From Bedellia somnulentella (lineage: Eukaryota; Arthropoda; Insecta; Lepidoptera; Bedelliidae): a DNA stretch of 64,000 bases. Positions 46,121-61,100 of this stretch are shown piece after piece. Made by a program: the position numbers and the translations under genes. The stretch covers positions 10,912,001-10,976,000 of the forward strand of contig OY755178.1 of assembly GCA_963576735.1 (NCBI GenBank), read 5' to 3'. Within the stretch, counting starts at the first letter, position 1; each line of letters begins with the position of its first letter. The notes beneath the pieces are model-generated. The model was not told the DNA's origin. It made no database searches and saw only the letters and a list, made by a program, of their open reading frames with translations.

Positions 46121-49100
46121 TAACCTCGCCATCCAGTAAACGAAGGAGATCTGAAAAGTGACATACACTATTAATAAATTTGTATTAGAATCAAAATTAT
46201 TATTATAGAAAGTACTATACTATAAGTAACAGAAAATATAATATAAACTTTCATCGCGTCTTGTACAGATTATACCAAAAGAGTAACAAGTCAAGTGGAG
46301 GTTTTTGGGTTGATCATTTTGAACGAATTTTACTATGGGATCAACTTGATTAGAGGAACTTTATTTTTTTAATCTCTACATTTTGCGGCAAGGGCTCAGC
46401 TGATTTGTCTGGAGGAGATAGCTTTAACCCCATCGTTTCAACAATCATCTTTGTAATAGAGTTTCTTAGGGCCGGCGCTGACTGCCGGCATGGCATGGCA
46501 AAGGATTTCGGTACAGATATAGCATTTTTAATCTTATTACCATGCGCATAGAATTCATTTTGACACAACGATGCCGAGGGAGGCCGCGGTAGGACAGGAC
46601 GTCGGCATCGTTGTGTCAAAATAAAGTAAAATGAATTCTATACTCATGGTAATAAGATTAAAAATGCTATATCTGTACCGAAATCCTTTGCCATGCCATG
46701 CCGGCAGTGAGCGCCGGCCCTTAAGTATTATATGCTGTCCGAAACCCATCAACAATGTTTTACATCATCACCTTTATTTATTCTATTTTCCGGAATGATG
46801 ACCGCCAACGCAATCATTTGGCCATGCAAACGATTGTATTATTCTAGTATTGATTGGCAAAAAGTGGTAACATAAAATTGATACCATCAGAATGAAACAA
46901 CCTTCAAAATCAGTGGTTAGAACACCTGCTTATCATGCACAGTCGTGGGTTCAACATTTCAAATGCCGGGTTGGGCCTACACCAATGTGTATTTCTTAAC
47001 TCATATGTGTGGTCAACTTATCATAGTTGTAAACGGTGAGTGAAAGCATCGTGAAAACCTACATGGCTAAGTTGTACCAAGTCATATGGTAGTATATTCG
47101 TATAAAACGGCTGCCCCCAATCAAGTGAGTACACTGTACATAATCCAAGCAAAATGTGGGTACTCTGAACAACAGGCGACATTCTCACGTGATGCAGAAG
47201 TATAAGTTCTCTGCCACGCTTTGGGGATATAAGGTGTGAACGTTTAAATCTTTAAGAAAATTAAACTGGTTAGTATAAGTGCTGATATAGCATATAGAAA
47301 TCGTTCTTATAAAGGCGGGGTTTCGAAGTGAGAAGAATAAAAGAGTTGTGTATGAGAAGAATAATGAATGTAAGGGGAGTAAGAGAGGTTTGTCAAAATC
47401 GTGCTAAGTGGCGATTGATAGTCTCTGCCTACCCCAATGGGAATAATGGGCGTGAGTATAAGTAAGTAAGTAAGTAAATATTGCATACTTACGTATTAAA
47501 AGAAGGTGCGGGCGCGACTGGTTGACTGGTTTGCTGAGCTAAGTTTCCAAACGTCAGCGTATTTTGATTAGCAAGGTTCTCGAATGTCGAGTTCGATTGG
47601 ACAGCGCCGAAACCTGCTTTAAGCAAATTTAAACATATGTGAAAAACGTTGAATTCAACATCGTGATGCTGCGTACATACAACCGAACCAAGATACATCG
47701 CCTAACGAGGATATCCAAAATAGGATGATTTGGCTTTAGTCCATCATTTTGGCCTGTTGTGGACATAATGATATTAGGGCCGCGAGTACTACCGTAATTA
47801 CGGCATCTTTAAACTGAAAATTACAATCACCTCAAACATCTCGTCATTAACTTGTCTCACTCACTAAACTATTGTCACGCAACAATCGATAGAAACATCA
47901 GAGGCGCTTGTAATTATACCGTAAGATCGTCCATTAGGATAAGATAAAGGTATGCGATATTTTGGGAGTGAGAGTGACACATTATTTCATACATACATAT
48001 ACTCACGGCTATAATTCCCTAGAAGGGGTAGCCAGAGCCAAGGAATTATAAATTCCTCAGCCACTTTTGGAAGTTGAGTGGGGAACAGGCGGTAAAATAA
48101 AGGTTTTTGGTGATGGGTCTCCAACCGCATCGCCCAAAAATCCAATAAAAAGCCCCAATACCCTTAGTCGCCTCTTACGACACCCGTGGGTAGAAAGGGG
48201 TAGCGACATTCTAAGTCGGCACTACACGGCATTATTTCGTCGATTGTATATATATTTTAGTTAAAATTAAAAGAGAAAATCATTGTATTAATTTTCTAAC
48301 AAATAAATAAAAAAAATACATACCAGGAGACCCGCCCCCACCCCCAAACACTTTCCCAGGTGAGGTGGACCCGAAAGTGGCGCCCCCACCGAAAGTGGCG
48401 CCACCACCAAACGCCGCAGATGCACCGAAACCACCTGGGCTTTTGTTCATACCACCAAATGCTGCTGATTGGCCGAAACCACTGGAGAAGTAATAAAGCT
48501 CAACTTAATCATCTATAGTAGTTTGAAATATAAAGTTAGTTAATATAGTTTTGCCATGTACGCAAATAAAAAGAATATTGGTAATATATAAATAACAGTG
48601 TTTTTGCTACAAGCATATGAATATATTTATGGTACATATACCAAATAGTATTTTATTTGATATTTTTGGTTTTCTGATTTTCGAATAATCTCTGAAATGG
48701 CTACACCAATTTTAATGATGTAGTAAGGAGTAACTTAGGTCACTTTTATTCAAATATTATTATTATTACGTAGTAGCCGTGTCGGTCCGCTAGTAAATAA
48801 TAAAAACACCTAAGAATAATGATGTGAGCAATAACCAAATTATAGTATTAGTTACATACCTGGCTTGTCCAAAAGCTGGTTTAGCTCCAAACGATGAGAA
48901 ACCACCACCACCACCTCCAAAACTGGACCCTAAAAATATAGAAAAACAATTTTTAAAAAAATTCAAGATTATTTCGTTATCATAACATAGAAGAAAAATA
49001 GTTAAATCTAAAAAAATAAATAGGTGGGCAACTTAAGCTACACGGAAATGTTTATTTTACCAATATTCATATGTGAACCAAGATGTCAATAAAACAAAAT

Positions 49101-52100
49101 CCAAAAGTTCCGGAGCACATAAGACCGACAATGACCGTTAGGATTCAAGGATACAATTTAAAGGCACCAGCAATATTAAAGCAATACCAAATATATACCG
49201 GTTTGTTGGGGCGGTGTTCCAAAAACAGATCCTTGGTTAGTGGGACTTCCAAATGCTCCCGGAGATGGCGTACTGAAACTCCCTTGACCACCTCCAAATA
49301 CTGATGGTGCTTGAGTAGTAGTTTGCTGACCTACAAAACATAATATATCAGTAATAATAGTTTACAGCGGTAGCGCGTCAGCATAGAATACTTATACACT
49401 GTGTTATTTCTTGTATTAGGACTTTTTAAGTGATAGCTTGGCGATGGGGTTAGTGACCCATCACTAAATATGGCATCGCTGGAGTACTCGGTTGACCAGA
49501 GGCGGTTTCACTTCCAATAGCAATTGAAAATATCAATTGCAAGTACTAAAAATATCGATTTTAATTACCGAAAGCAGGTGCTCCAAAAGCCGAAGCGGTT
49601 GTAGCAGCGTTCCCAGACCAAAGATTGTTGTTCCAAGCCGGGGCCGCGGGTTTCTCACCGAAAGCCGGCGCGCTACCAAATATGGCAGTCGCTGACGGAC
49701 TCGGTTGACCAAAGGCTGTTTTACTTCCGAAGACGTTTGAGTTAGCGCCTCCGAATACTGAGCTGGGAGAACTTGCGCTGAAAAGTATTGCATGTTAGAG
49801 GTACAGTCAGTAGTTCTATGTAAAAAGTTAATTAGGTATACAGTTCGTTGAGCTGTAATTAAAACGGAAAAACAACACTTAATTAGAGCTTTCACGATTA
49901 TACACTGGCTAGTTGCAGTGCAATAAAATGCTTGTCAATGATTACCAAAATGATAATGCTCCAGTTCGGAGAGTGTTCGCGACATCAGTTTAGATTTTAA
50001 ATAAATCTAGCAAGGATAATTTGAAATCGTGCGTCAGTGCAAGTTTCTTTTTTTCGGGGAATAGCCTTTAAAAAGGTGTTATAATTGTCAAAAGTGTCTG
50101 GAGTAAAAATATATTGAATAATGCGATGTTTTTTAAACCTTTTTTTGGTATTACAAAAATGTTATTGGAGTACTACCAAATAATCGCTAAAATATATTCT
50201 CCAATATGAAAAAACCCTGTATATGAGCGATGAAATTGACAGTTCACTTACCTTCCACCAAATATGCTTCCTGTACTTGGTGTCGCAGAATTAGTAGTAG
50301 AAATACTTGCAGCCGCAAATAGATTATCAGTATTGCCAAATAAGGAATTTCCACTTTGAGTTGTAGCAGTGGGTGTGCCAAATATAGAAGCCTGGGTATT
50401 TGCCGCTGGTGTGCCAAATATTGATGCCTGAGTTGTTGTAGTGGCACCAAACCCTGGTTGTACATTTGTGGTCGCTGCGCCAAATACTGAAGACTGAGTC
50501 GTAGGTGTTTGAGCTCCGAAAATAGATGCTTGTGTTGTTGCAGTCGCTGTGCCAAATACTGAAGATTGTGTGGTTGCTGTTGGTGATCCGAATATTGAGG
50601 ATTGAGTCGCTGCAGTAGGGGTCCCAAATATCGATGTTTGCGTTGGAGATGCTCCAAATATAGACGCTTGAGTTGCAGGTGGGCTTGCAAATGCTGTGGT
50701 TGGACTTGCCACTGTTGTAGTTCCAAAGGCTGATTGAGTAGATGTCGCTGGAGCACCAAATATTGAAGACTGCGTGGTTGTTGCCGCACCGAAGACTGAA
50801 GTTGGAGATTTACTTTCACTTCCAAACATCGATTGAGGTTGACTTGTAGCAGCTCCGAAAATAGATTGGGGACTGGTTTTCGTTGGACTTGTGCCAAAGA
50901 CGGACGATGGAGAGGCTGGCGTAGGCGTACTAAATACAGAAGGTTTATTAGCAGACGCAAATATTGATTGAGCACTTGATGTAGAAATTGAAGCTGCATT
51001 CTGTGTGGTGGGTGGTGATGTTCCGAAAATGCTTGTTTGTGTTGTAGTAGGAGTTGTAGCTGTTCCGAAAATACTGCCCGAAGAAGATGTCGGTGATTTA
51101 GGCGCTTGAATTGATGCAGTGGTAGTAGGCACACCAAAAATAGGTGATGAAGGTTTCGTAGCAGCGGCACCAAATATAGATGCGGCTGACGGCGCTGTTG
51201 TAGTTTTAGGAGATTCGGATGATTGTGTAGTAATGGCAGGACTTGAAACTGTAACAAATTGTAGAAGAACTTACAAAAAAAAAACGATTGTATAAACTGG
51301 CTAAAGAGTCTTTTTACTATTTTACCAATGAAATTAAATTTACAAATTAAGTTTAGTTTAGATAATTGAAAGTTTTACATATTGCTGTTTCGTATATTTA
51401 CCTGTGTTGGCAGTATTCGCCGAAGCAAATAAAGAGGCTACCGTAGTAGCTACTGGTGGGGTAACTGGTTTCTCTTCTTTGGCTACTGGCTTTGGCTCTG
51501 CTTTCTCAATTGGTTTGTCTTGCTTCACATCTGTCTTAGCTTCATCTGGAGGATATTAGTATTAAGAATAAGCAATATTGACATATATTTTTCAAATATT
51601 TCCAATAATTTAAATCAAAACAAAAATATTATAACTTTGGCTCTCATATTATCATAAAGATACGAATGGAATCTATTATCTTTATTACGATAGCGATTGA
51701 GCTGGAGGGAGACCCATAACCAAATATACTTTTTTAGGAGGATTTATTAAAGCCGAAGCTACCCGAGGCTACCCCATTTGGACATATATAGCTCTGATTA
51801 TAGTTTAGATAACACTTACTTGTTATTGGGGCTGTAGAACTTCCAAAAACAGGAGCTTTATTCTGAAGACTGGGAAAAAGATTGGCATTATCGATTTTCG
51901 TTTCTAATGCCAATTTCGTAACCGACGCAGATTTTTCCACCTTCTCCGGAATGTTTTCCTTGGACTTTTCAGTTGGTTTTGTTTCAAGTTTAGTTATACC
52001 ATCGATAGAGCCAGAGAAGCTAAAAGGCTGATTACTAGGTTTCAGTATATCTGGTGTTGTTTCTGATTTGCCAGTCAATGGTTTAATGCCAAATACACTT

Positions 52101-55100
52101 ATTGGGTTCGCTTCTTTTTGACCTTTATCAACTATTGTTACTTCTGCAGGTTTAGTGGGAGTAGGTTTTGTAGATTTGGCTTCATTAGCTTCAGTATTGG
52201 TGCTTATTGGTTTCTTTTGTTCTATTGTACCGAAAGTCATAACGGGTCTAGTTGGTTCCTTGATCCCAAAAGCGGGCTGGCTTTTACTTGCTGGCTGAGC
52301 GCTTTGATCAACTTGTTTTATTTGTATCGTGTTTAATGATGGCAGAGACGGTTTATCTATAACAATAATTATTTTATAGGTGAAAGACAATAAGAAATAA
52401 ATACACAACTTAAATATGAGACCCCTGCTTCACACAATTCTGCCACGGTCTTTTTTTGGTTAACAAAGCCAAATAAAAATAAAAACAGCTCCACTTAATA
52501 GGTTTGAACAAATTATTCTGATCTTGTATTAACGGTTATCGTATGTATTAGTTATATCACCTCTATCTACAAAGTATACATAACAAACAAAACGCAAAAA
52601 CCAATTCACTTCTCCCACATAAAACTTCGTAAAAATACTTACTTGAAAACGCAGTAGGTGTGCAAATAGATTTCCCCATAAAGGTGTTAGCGTCATTTTT
52701 CAATTCACTCGCTTGTGCTTTATTCTGGAGTAGATCTTTCAAAGCGCTTTTAGCACTGGCATTAGCGACAGCAGGAGCGGTAGCGGGCGTCGGAGCGAAT
52801 ACAAACGCGGATTGAGATGGCGGTTTTGACAGCGATATTGGTAGCGGCTCTGATTTCACCAGCTGCGGTGGCTTTTTCGGTTCTGGTTAGATGGGTTATT
52901 TGTTAGTTACGAATGAGTTTTGATAAAATCATTTATATTTAAATTTTGGAGGTGTATGTATAAGTTACACAAACACTGTCCATTCGGTGTTGGTTTTTAA
53001 CTTTATACAAGTAGATAAATTAACGTACTGTCACATGACACTATGCAAATTTGTGAACCTATGCATGTTTCTTTAGTCTACAAGACAAATTAAGATACAG
53101 AAAACGAGATCCGTTAAATAAGGGTCTTAGGTCCATACAAGAAAACATTCCGACTAAAAGTAACATAACTCACAAACTATTGCAAACATTCATAACAGTA
53201 AAAGTATGCACACAAAACACTTATGTGGTACGGTAACAAACACTTTTAAATAATATTGATTTAAAGACTTACCATCAGTAAACAATATTCTGGCAACATT
53301 TCCCAAGTTTGGTTTAGTCTCAGCGGCAGGTACGAATGAAGGCACAGAGAGTGGAGTGTGTAATGCGGCCGGTTCTACTTGCTTTGGCGGTTCTTGCATG
53401 AAACCTGAAATATAGATGTGTATAGATTCTTGATAATATATATAGTTATATATATATATATTTATATATAGTTGTGTAGTGTCGGCTTAGAATAGCACTA
53501 CCCCATTTCTTCCGGTGGGTGTACGTAAGAGGCGACTAACGGTATTGGGGCTTTTAAGGGATTTTTGGGCGATGCGGTTGGAGACCCATCACAACAGTGG
53601 CTGAAGAATTTTTGATTCCTTAGCTCTGGTAACCTCTTTTAGGGATTAATAGCCGTGAGTATATGTATGCATTCTTGATAAGTGCTCAAATTTTGAATTA
53701 AATCTGTCCGTTTAAACTGGGTCTAAATCGAGTCCAAAGGAGTCGGATGCATACCTATATACAGACGAATCTAATAAAAGCGTGTTAACAATGTATACTT
53801 ATTTTATTAGGCTTAGACAGTTCCAACTATTTTATTCATTAAGTGTTAGTAGAGGCGAATTTAGGAACTGGGGGTCTTAAAGTGATCTGGACGAGGTGGC
53901 TGGATAGCCATCTACAGCAACCTTTGTGTTCAATGTTTTCCCCATTCAAGTTCCAAAAGTGACTGCAGTTTTACTTAATCCGAGGCTCTGGCTACTTTTT
54001 GCGATTTATAGCATTGAAAAGAATGTATGTTTTTGAATCAAAAAAAGTACTTACTTGTTCTGGGTACTTGTGCAGTAGTTTCAACTTTAGGAACCATTAC
54101 TTGAGCTTGCACGGGAGACTCAGTCTGTGTTTTTTTCTTACTCAAATAAATCTCGAAATTTTTCCTCATTGCTTCCATATGTTCGTTCAATTCAGTACTA
54201 ACTGGTTTGATTTTGACTGTTTTGTGATTCGCTAGCTTATCTCTGAGCGCTTCTAATTTAGTAGCATTTAAAGCATTTTCTTTTACTCTATTTTCGGGTT
54301 CAATGCTCATATTCAATATGTTTTTCGTTAATTTAGATAGAGGATCTCTGCAAACAAAAAATAATGTTAGTGGTAGCAGTAGTTGGAATCAACTAAAACA
54401 TTCCTTTACTTGATATGAAAATATTTTTTTCGGATTCAGAATTTTTTATTTGTTTACTAATGATACTAACTAATACTACTAGTATAACCAAAAGTGGATA
54501 AAGAATAAGTAAAGGAAAGAAAAATTTCAACACAGGCGGGAATCGAACCCGCGACCTCGGGTATACAACCCCGTCGCTCTGTCAATTGAGCTACCGTGTC
54601 AATGGCTACCAGTGCGAAATTCTTCTATCCTTTGTTTCTTTTACACTTTTAAGTAATGTTTGCGTTTCCTACCTCCGAATTTTTTACTAATTCGGAAGGC
54701 CACTTGTCTACCTTTTCAGATAGAATGCAAATGTTGAGAACGCCTAACTGTCACATACTTTAAATCTTTTTGTTCATGAAAACCTCATGTGGGGATTATT
54801 ATTATTTGATAAAGAATAAATAAAGGAAAGAAAAATTTCGACACAGGCGGGAATCGAACCCGCGACCTCGGGTATACGCCCCCGTCGCTCTGCCAATTGA
54901 GCTACCGTGTCAATGGCTGCCAGCGCGAAATTCTTCTATCCTTTGTTTCTTTTACACGTTTAAGTAGTGTTTGCGTTTCCTTCCTCCGAATTTTTACTAA
55001 TTCGGAAGGCCACTTATTTATTCTTTATCTATTAGTAATAATCCCCACATGAGGTTTTCATGAACAAAAAGATTTAAAAAACTAAAAGTGATAAATACAC

Positions 55101-58100
55101 CTACTAAAATGTTATAAACACATTTTACAATTGTAATACAAATCATAACCGCACAAATTAAAACGAGAAAACACATTAATTCATAGACATATGCCTAATT
55201 CAATTAAGTTCTGATTTAAAAGTTTCTTAAAATAAGAATTCAATTTAGCTATGAGTTCATAGTTTTTTGAAATTATTGTTAAATCATGAAATAAACCATA
55301 TTTATAAACTTACTTATTCCTAAACGGCGTGCTCCGAAGCAGTGACTTAGTTTTGAGTACCGGCGAAGACTCACACTCATTGAGTGAGTTCCGAAGAGTT
55401 TTCAGCACCACTTGCTGCCGACCTAATATCTCTTGTTGTTTTACTAACGGTTGGTATACGTCGTCGAGAATAGGTCTGATGAAGGGACGATTTGGTCTGG
55501 AATTAGAAAATAATAGTATTTTTGGTAAGGGTACTAGAGGATATATGAAATATTATTTTGTTTGTTGATGGGTAATTTTGGTTGATGGTTAATGCCGGAA
55601 CATTTTAAAGAATCTAGTCAGAGATGTTTAGTTAGAAATAGGGCATGTACTTTTTATTGTTATCTGGTATCTATGCTAAAATATATTATATATACTTGAA
55701 TAAAATATATACACTTTATTCAACTTCTTAATTGATTTTAAAGGTTTATAATGAATTGTTATTTATGGTCCTCAATAGCCACTTTTACAAAAGCTATCTT
55801 TAATAATGGCGGGCATTTTGTACCGTAACATAATATAAAACATAGTTTTCTATATTAGGGTGCCACATTCCCTAAATATCTATTATTTCTTAATACAGAT
55901 ACATGACGCTCAGCCCAAATAAATAGTAAATAAAAATCTTACCGATAATACTGAGTCGTAGCCTCATTCCATTGATAATCGAGTGCTCTATGAGCCTGCT
56001 CCAGTTGGTTCTTGACGTAGTAAGCGAGTTTCTTTACAGTGGCCAGTCGTTTCACTGTGAGAGGATCTGTTTGAGACCAGTTGTTGTCTTTGGCACTGGA
56101 AGAAGATAGGAAAATGATTTTGCATGAGCAATATTTATAAATACGCCATATTAGTGAGTTCAGAGTTACTACGTTTTACTTAAATAGTGGATTCACTAGA
56201 TAGGGCTGTTTTGTGCGAATAAAGTGTCATATGAATAAGTACACATTAGACATATGGGTTTCCTCGCGATGAATTTCTTCGCCGTTAAGAACAATGATAA
56301 ATTTACCACACTTATGACTTTAGAATTGACACATTGGTGTAGGCTCGTCTTAGAATTTGAACTCTCTTCTCCTATATGATATGGTATTTCTGTCTATCAA
56401 TACAGTTTACATTGTTTTCAAACCTGAGTCAAAAATACACGCCAAGGGCACAAAAAAACGAAAAAAAAAATATAATCTTAGATTAACTTACTCAGCATGT
56501 GCCCTAGCTTCTGACACTACTGCACAAGTTCGTACAAGTTCCAATTTGAGTTGCATTATGGTAGCTTGCAGTTCCTCCATTGAGAACTCCTTGCTTAGTT
56601 GTGACGGGTCCAATAGATCTAGGTTGTCCATGGGCGATGGTTTCTCTAGTTCTATGCGATCGGTGTTTATTTGGCGCTGTGGTATTATAAAAGTAGTAGT
56701 ATGAAGTAAAACGGCATAATGCATTATAATTTTACAAATATTTGCGTCCCTGTTATAACTTTTCATTGATAGAAATGAACAGATTGTAATAATCTTGCAA
56801 CGGAAATGGATTAAACAACAGATTTTTACATCAGGGAGAACACTGGACACATAATAATTAGTCAGAAAGGGTACGTTGATTACTATATGCGTAAAAATCA
56901 CATGTTTCATAATTTAAATCTTTTTGTTCATGAAAACCTCATGTGGGATTTATTACTAATAAATAAAGAATAAATAAAGGAAAGAAAAATTTCGACACAG
57001 GCGGGATTCGAACCCGCGACCTCGGGTATACGCCCCCGTCGCTCTTGCCAATTGTGCTACCGTGTCAATGGCTGCCAGCGCGAAATTCTTCTATCCTTTA
57101 TTTCTTTTACACGTTTTAGTAGTGTTTGCGTTTCCTACCTCCGAATTTTTTACTAATTCAGAAGGCTCACTTGTCTATCTTTTCAGATAGAATGCAAATG
57201 TTGAAAACGCCTTACTATCACATAATTTAAATCTTTTTGTTCATGAAAACCTCATGTGGGGATTATTAGGATAGAAGAATTTCGCGCTGGCAGCCATTGA
57301 CACGGTAGCACAATTGGCAAGAGCGACGGGGGCGTATACCCGAGGTCGCGGGTTCGAATCCCGCTTGTGTCGAAATTTTTCTTTCCTTTATTTATTCTTT
57401 ATTTATTAGTCACATATTTCATCCTCATACGACATTAACAATAATATTTTTTCATCAGTTAGATAATAAAGGTCAAGCCAATGAGTAAGCCAATTCTTGG
57501 GGAATCTTAAGACTTCTAACTCTAATATTTGCCGCGCGAGGCAGTTTCAGTATGAATATAAATTTAAAAAATATTTAGCACGAAGATGCCACCCGTAACA
57601 AAACATTCTCATCTTATTCATATTCTCTTAGTCTACATGCGGCTTACAATTTCATTTATTAAGACACTGTTCTTGTTGCTATAGCTAAAATAAAAGAATA
57701 TTAATTCTTAATTTATTTACCCCTGTCACTTAATGAAACTTGTACTATGCCTAAACCTGCTGAATTGTTACAACAAGACTTTGCTAAATTTTTTTTATTG
57801 GAAAACCAAAATACTTCACAAATTACCTGAGCATCCAGCACTCTCAGCTTAAACTTATACAGCTCCATTTGAAAATCATTGGCCTCCTTAATCATCATTT
57901 TGTTAAATTCCTCATTCAATTTAGTGATGCTAATTTTCTCTTGTTCCGCTTTCAACGCCGCATTGACTTGTTGTGTTGAAGGGGTAGCCTCTGTTTTTGG
58001 CGGTGGAGGTTGAGGCTGTTGAATTGGTGCCTTAGTTACTTGTTGTTGGCTCTGAAAATAAGATATTTGCTGTCTTGATAACGTCTTACGAATAGATAAG

Positions 58101-61100
58101 CGTCAGTTGCTTGCGTGAAAAATGACAAGTTTTGTAGTAGAGATGGCATGATAGGCTTTTCTAAGGTCAATTGAGGCCGCTGCTGTCATACCATAATATA
58201 AATCGTTTAAATATTTTGCTAGTTAGCGTTATAAGTTTCGTAAAGGAATTTGTAGTAAGTCTTACTAAAAGTATACAGTCGCAGACTTTAGTTTACAAAT
58301 TTTAAAGATGTATATTAATTTGATGTAGCACGTTAGGTTTAGCTAATGTTTATAACTGTCATATGTATGTTTTAAACTAAATAAACTTTCCCGTTAAATT
58401 TTTCCATCTATTCAAAACAAGGACATAAACACCCGTGTTGTACTTCAAAATATATGAGTGCATATACAAAAAAAACAGCTTTTATAAATTTAATAAAAAA
58501 GATTGACAACGAATAGTTGTTGAAGCTAATACAAAAATCTTTATTCAGTTTCATGTGTTTTTACAAGAGTATACAGTTGGAGCCCCCCTTTTAGGTAAAT
58601 AAAGTTAACAAGCTGTCTAGTCGTGCAAAATAAAAGTTGCATAAACCTTCTCCAGTAAAATGCAATACAAAGCTACCAATAATATTTCTTGCTTTGTTTA
58701 ATGTGATGTGAGATAATGTGAGAGTAATAAAAATATTATTTTAAATTCTCATCACCTACATGGGCGAAAAAGTATTACTTCAAACTACACTCACTCCCTC
58801 GACAAAATAATAATACTGGAACCTTCAACGGATTAATAACTAACATTTTTAAATTGAGACGTTCAAAAAATGATAGTTTTTAACTTAATTTTGAAAAATA
58901 AACTTTTTGACTTTTTTTGACCTTCACTCTGATACTCGTACACAATACAAAACTGTGAATATTAGGTGGGTCCACACCGGACGATCCATCGCACTGAGAT
59001 CGCGCGCGGCAGGAGCGCGCTCCAAATTTGTGAGCGGTGTGGACGTACGCGCGCGATCTATGACGCAAGTTTTGGAGCACGCGATCTTTGGTGCGCGCGA
59101 TCAGTACGTTGTCGGTTTTTTTGCCCGCTTCAAAGGTGCTTCAGTTGCGTGGCGCGCGCTGTGTGGACGGTTGTTTTTAATTCGCCCGATCCATCGCAAT
59201 CGCGAAATCGCAAAATCATCGTCTGATATAACTTTATAACGATTTGGAATATTTATGGGATCCAAAAGATCTAAATTTTACGAATAGAGGTGTAAAAGAC
59301 GATGCTGGGCGTCAGATTTCTTGCAAAATGGAGAACAAGCCAATAGACTGACTGAATCATGGATCGGCTTAGGATAGCATATTTAGGATCACTTGTTTCC
59401 AAAACTGGATCGGTCTAACGCGATGCGCGATCCACGCTCCACTATCTTGGACCAAGACGGATCGTTCGGTGTGGACCCACCTATTGAAGATAAAAGTAAG
59501 GAACATCTTACCGGTATTTTTTGTGTGAGGGGCGCTGATCTCATTTCAGCTTGAGGTTTTGGTACCGCAGGTGTTGATGCTGAAACTGAAATTATTTATT
59601 TGTTAGTTTCAATATTCTTGTATTGGGACACAAATAATTTATTGATTTATTTAAAAATCTGTTTTTTGTCACAAATACCTGTACTCTTCTAATTATAAGA
59701 CATGGTCAATTTTACGAAAATAAATGGTAACAAACAATTTGAATATGGGCGATAAATAATGATAATTTTAATTCATTTCAACTTATTTTAACTCAAAATT
59801 GCAACATAGCATAAGGATGAATGATACCAAGACTGGTCGTTGTGGAAGTTTTTGTGGAGATCAGTGTCCATCTATTGGTTGATGATTGATATTTGTAATC
59901 TACAGGATAATGTAATAACATAATATACTGTAAAGGATACAACAGAGCTATACGAGTTGAAATTATGTTTTTTTTACTGGGATCGAACTGTGATTGGCTG
60001 ATATTGAAAGCAGAGGTATTGAACACATTGTCAGTAGCACCAAAAAAAGTTGATATAGGATGTTGAGGCACTATTTTTTAAACGTGTTGAATATAACAAT
60101 GTTAATATACCAAAAAGAATAAGTCATTTAAAACAAATTAAAATTATAATGTCCTTACTGGGTCCAAACTGTGATTGACTGATATTGAATGCAGACGTAT
60201 TGATCGCACTGTCAGTAGCACCAAACAAAGTAGATGTAGGTTGCTGTGACGTCATTGGTTGTTGGGGTTGGCCAAATAGCGTTTGCTGTAAGATGAAAGA
60301 ACTAGTGTTGAAATTGAGATGATCAATCTCTTACTGCAAAATTTTGCTTAGATTAACATACATACAGTCATATACTCACGGCCGTGAATCCCAAAAAAGG
60401 GTAGCCAGAGCTTCAGAGCTTAAAGCTCCACAACCGAATTTGGAATTGATAGGGGACAAGATGGTAGAAATAAAGTATCGTTGGTGATGGGCCACCAACC
60501 ACATCGCCCAAAAACAACTAAAAAAAGCCCCATACCGCTAGTTGCCTGTTACGACACCCGAAGGTAGAAAGGGGTAGTGACATTCTAAGCCGGCACTAAA
60601 CGGCAAATTAATTAATTACTAATTTACCTTAACGAAAATTTACAATATATTAGAGATATGAGATATGTTACTGTAAAAGTTCCCATTTGTGAGAATGAAT
60701 TGACAAGAGATTTCATTGTTTATCCATATGAGATCTTTATAGGTAGCTCATATTTAACAACAAATATAAGTAGAATAGAAAACTCTTTATTGTACATCAC
60801 AGATACAGACATTTGATACAGATTATTTCTTAAATAGAAGTACAATTGGCGATCTTATTGCTTAAAGCAATCTCTTCCAGGCAACCTTTGAATGTGATGT
60901 AAGGAATAGTATAAGTTTTTTTTACCTTGGCTTTGACAGGTGCTGCTTCTGCTGGTGGAGCCATAATTGGCTGCACGGCCACTTCTCCAGGGATATTGCT
61001 GAAATTTTTTATAAAACTTAGTGACAAATAGATGTGTTATGAGAGATAATATATTAATAGTATCATAGATCTTAAATATTTATTGTCAAATTTACACAAA

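Noticed and set aside
46350..46755. Two overlapping frames of 89 and 66 codons
   Set aside because: They come from the two arms of the long palindrome and have no other support.
50244..51257. 337-codon minus-strand frame rich in Leu, Gln and His
   Set aside because: It is the shifted reading of the Nup214 FG-repeat exon; the true frame gives SIFG repeats and joins both neighbours in phase.
54490..55085. CRISPR-like or satellite array
   Set aside because: There are only two repeat units of about 250-300 bases with homologous interiors; this is a eukaryotic dispersed repeat in tandem.
58907..59239. 110-codon plus-strand frame with Arg/Ala-rich sequence
   Set aside because: It lies inside the GC-rich MITE in a Nup214 intron; composition explains it.
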